Positions 4,659 to 5,592 of a stretch of DNA of 5,592 nucleotides are shown piece by piece; the stretch's first letter is position 1, and every line of letters starts with the position of its first letter. The notes under the pieces are model-generated. The model was not told where the DNA came from, ran no database searches, and saw only the letters and a list, made by a program, of their open reading frames with translations. The translations under genes were made by a program, and so were the position numbers. The stretch comes from DATJHM01 sp035493895 (GTDB taxonomy: Bacteria > Chloroflexota > Ktedonobacteria > Ktedonobacterales > Ktedonobacteraceae). Location: positions 1 to 5,592 of the forward strand of contig DATJHM010000330.1 of the NCBI GenBank assembly GCA_035493895.1. Direction: 5' to 3'.

Positions 4659-4868
4659 ATGCAGAACCTTACTGAAAGATGCAAACATTTACACAAACTC
4701 CATGATCGTCTGGTCGAAGAAATACGCTTATTAAAGGAGAGCTTGCGGGAAGTGGAACAGGAAAGCTTTGATAATCCTATCGAGACGGTCAATGTGATCA
4801 GAAGCCTCCAGGATACGCTGAATACGGTAAGCAAAGAACTGGAAAAGTGCCCTGCCGACTATGAGTAA
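4659..4868 (+). CDS. small coiled-coil protein of unknown function
   Basis: A 69-residue, highly charged, helical protein. Heptad-like spacing of Leu, Ile and Val runs through LHKLHDRLVEEIRLLKESLREVEQE (11-35). A break at SFDNP (36-40) is followed by a second helix, IETVNVIRSLQDTLNTVSKELEK (41-63), so it may fold as a helical hairpin or dimeric coiled coil. Two cysteines (8 and 64) sit near the ends. The start at ATG 4659 is chosen because GAGGAG (4644-4649) lies 9 nt upstream. The in-frame ATG at 4650 touches that site and is too close, and upstream in-frame residues from TTG 4560 overlap the promoter candidate. It ends 17 nt before the CapA-family gene, so the two are likely co-transcribed. 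No family is recognised, and its role with CapA is open. Confidence 0.7.
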   Translation: MQNLTERCKHLHKLHDRLVEEIRLLKESLREVEQESFDNPIETVNVIRSLQDTLNTVSKELEKCPADYE

Positions 4869-4885
4869 TTGCGTCGAGGCGAACC

Positions 4886-5592
4886 ATGTCCCACGATGAA
4901 GATACATCTTTGAAAGTAGTGCTCGTGGGCGATGTCATGCTCGGACGGCTCGTCAACGAGGTTCTCAAGTTCCTGCCTGCCGTCTATCCCTGGGGAGATA
5001 CGCTACCGCTGTTCCAGCAGGCTGATGTGCGACTGTGCAATCTTGAGTGCGCCATTTCCGATCGGGGAACACCCTGGTCTGCCACGCCAAAGGTGTTTCA
5101 CTTCCGCTCCGATGCCAGAAATGTGGCGGCACTCAAGGCGGCTCACATCGACGCCGTCTCGCTGGCAAACAATCATATCCTGGACTTTAACGTGGAAGGC
5201 TTACTCGATACGCTCGCGATTCTGAAACAGGCAGGCATCCACACAAGCGGGGCCGGGACAACATTCGAGGCTGCCTCTCAACCCGCCATCTGGGAAGTGC
5301 GGGGGAGAAAAATCGGCTTCATTGCGATCACGGACAATGAGCCCGTCTGGGCCGCGTCTCGCCCCCATCCAGGCACCTGGTACGTCCCCATCTGCATCCA
5401 GGAAAAGCAGGCGCTCCACCTGTTTCAGGTCGTGCAACAAACAAAAGCGCTCGTCTCCTATCTCATCGTCTCCACTCACTGGGGACCCAACTGGGGCTCT
5501 TTACCTCTACCTGAGCATCTCTCCTTTGCCCATGCCTTAATTGACCACGGAGCCGATCTGATCTTTGGGCATTCCGGCCATATTGTCCGTGG
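4886..5592 (+). CDS. CapA family protein (poly-gamma-glutamate synthesis type), 3' truncated by window
   Basis: An uninterrupted frame from ATG 4886 to the window end (235 codons visible; the family is usually 300-400 residues). The metallophosphatase-like fold of CapA/PgsA proteins is marked by VVLVGDVMLGR (11-21), RLCNLECAIS (49-58), SLANNHILDF (92-101), STHWGPNW (196-203) and GHSGHIVR (228-235). Candidate metal or catalytic residues are Asp16, Glu54, Asn96, His97, His198, His229 and His232. Classical CapA acts at the membrane in poly-gamma-glutamate capsule export. This copy starts with a polar stretch (MSHDEDTSLK) and no signal peptide or membrane helix, pointing to a cytoplasmic relative with a different, unknown substrate. 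The ribosome binding site is weak (GAGGCG around 4875-4880), so translation may depend on the coiled-coil gene 17 nt upstream. Confidence 0.88.
   Translation, partial: MSHDEDTSLKVVLVGDVMLGRLVNEVLKFLPAVYPWGDTLPLFQQADVRLCNLECAISDRGTPWSATPKVFHFRSDARNVAALKAAHIDAVSLANNHILDFNVEGLLDTLAILKQAGIHTSGAGTTFEAASQPAIWEVRGRKIGFIAITDNEPVWAASRPHPGTWYVPICIQEKQALHLFQVVQQTKALVSYLIVSTHWGPNWGSLPLPEHLSFAHALIDHGADLIFGHSGHIVR

Noticed and set aside
5201..5479. Minus-strand frame of 92 codons inside the CapA-family gene
   Set aside because: Antisense to a gene with all family motifs in register and no start signal of its own.

Overview
The window looks like a stretch of chromosome from a bacterium with moderately GC-rich genes and long, AT-richer, palindrome-filled intergenic spaces. 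My best guess is Ktedonobacteria (Chloroflexota), from the overall style and the gene families. No rRNA or other phylogenetic marker is present, so this is an inference. No mobile element, CRISPR array or tRNA was seen.

Left part (1-1035). A possible gene end lies at the left edge. A small copper-chaperone-like HMA protein (CopZ type, minus strand, 321-587) sits between two GC-rich palindromic elements that resemble each other (258-296 and about 674-706). A sigma70-like promoter candidate for it lies at 710-738. A 448-nt gap follows. Its distal part probably forms the leader of the next operon and contains several inverted repeats.

Centre (1036-3610). A tight plus-strand operon encodes a UPF0261/Tm-1-like protein, a TIM-barrel protein of the phosphoenolpyruvate-hydrolase-like family (1-nt overlap), and a small single-domain cupin (35-nt gap). 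The first two correspond to the two halves of the plant Tm-1 protein, here encoded as separate, translationally coupled genes. The reaction is unknown to me; the context suggests handling of a small metabolite. A strong hairpin at 3580-3609 ends the operon and can also serve the convergent gene on its right.

Right part (3633-5592). A minus-strand 87-residue protein combines one N-terminal membrane helix with a four-cysteine zinc-ribbon-like module. A gap of about 370 nt follows, which may hold a decayed or dispersed repeat. Next comes a 41-codon minus-strand small gene with its own promoter-like sequence and an excellent ribosome binding site. Divergent from it, an operon begins with a promoter-like sequence beside a perfect 8-bp dyad. 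It encodes a 69-residue coiled-coil protein and then a CapA-family (poly-gamma-glutamate synthesis type) metallophosphatase-fold protein that runs off the right edge.
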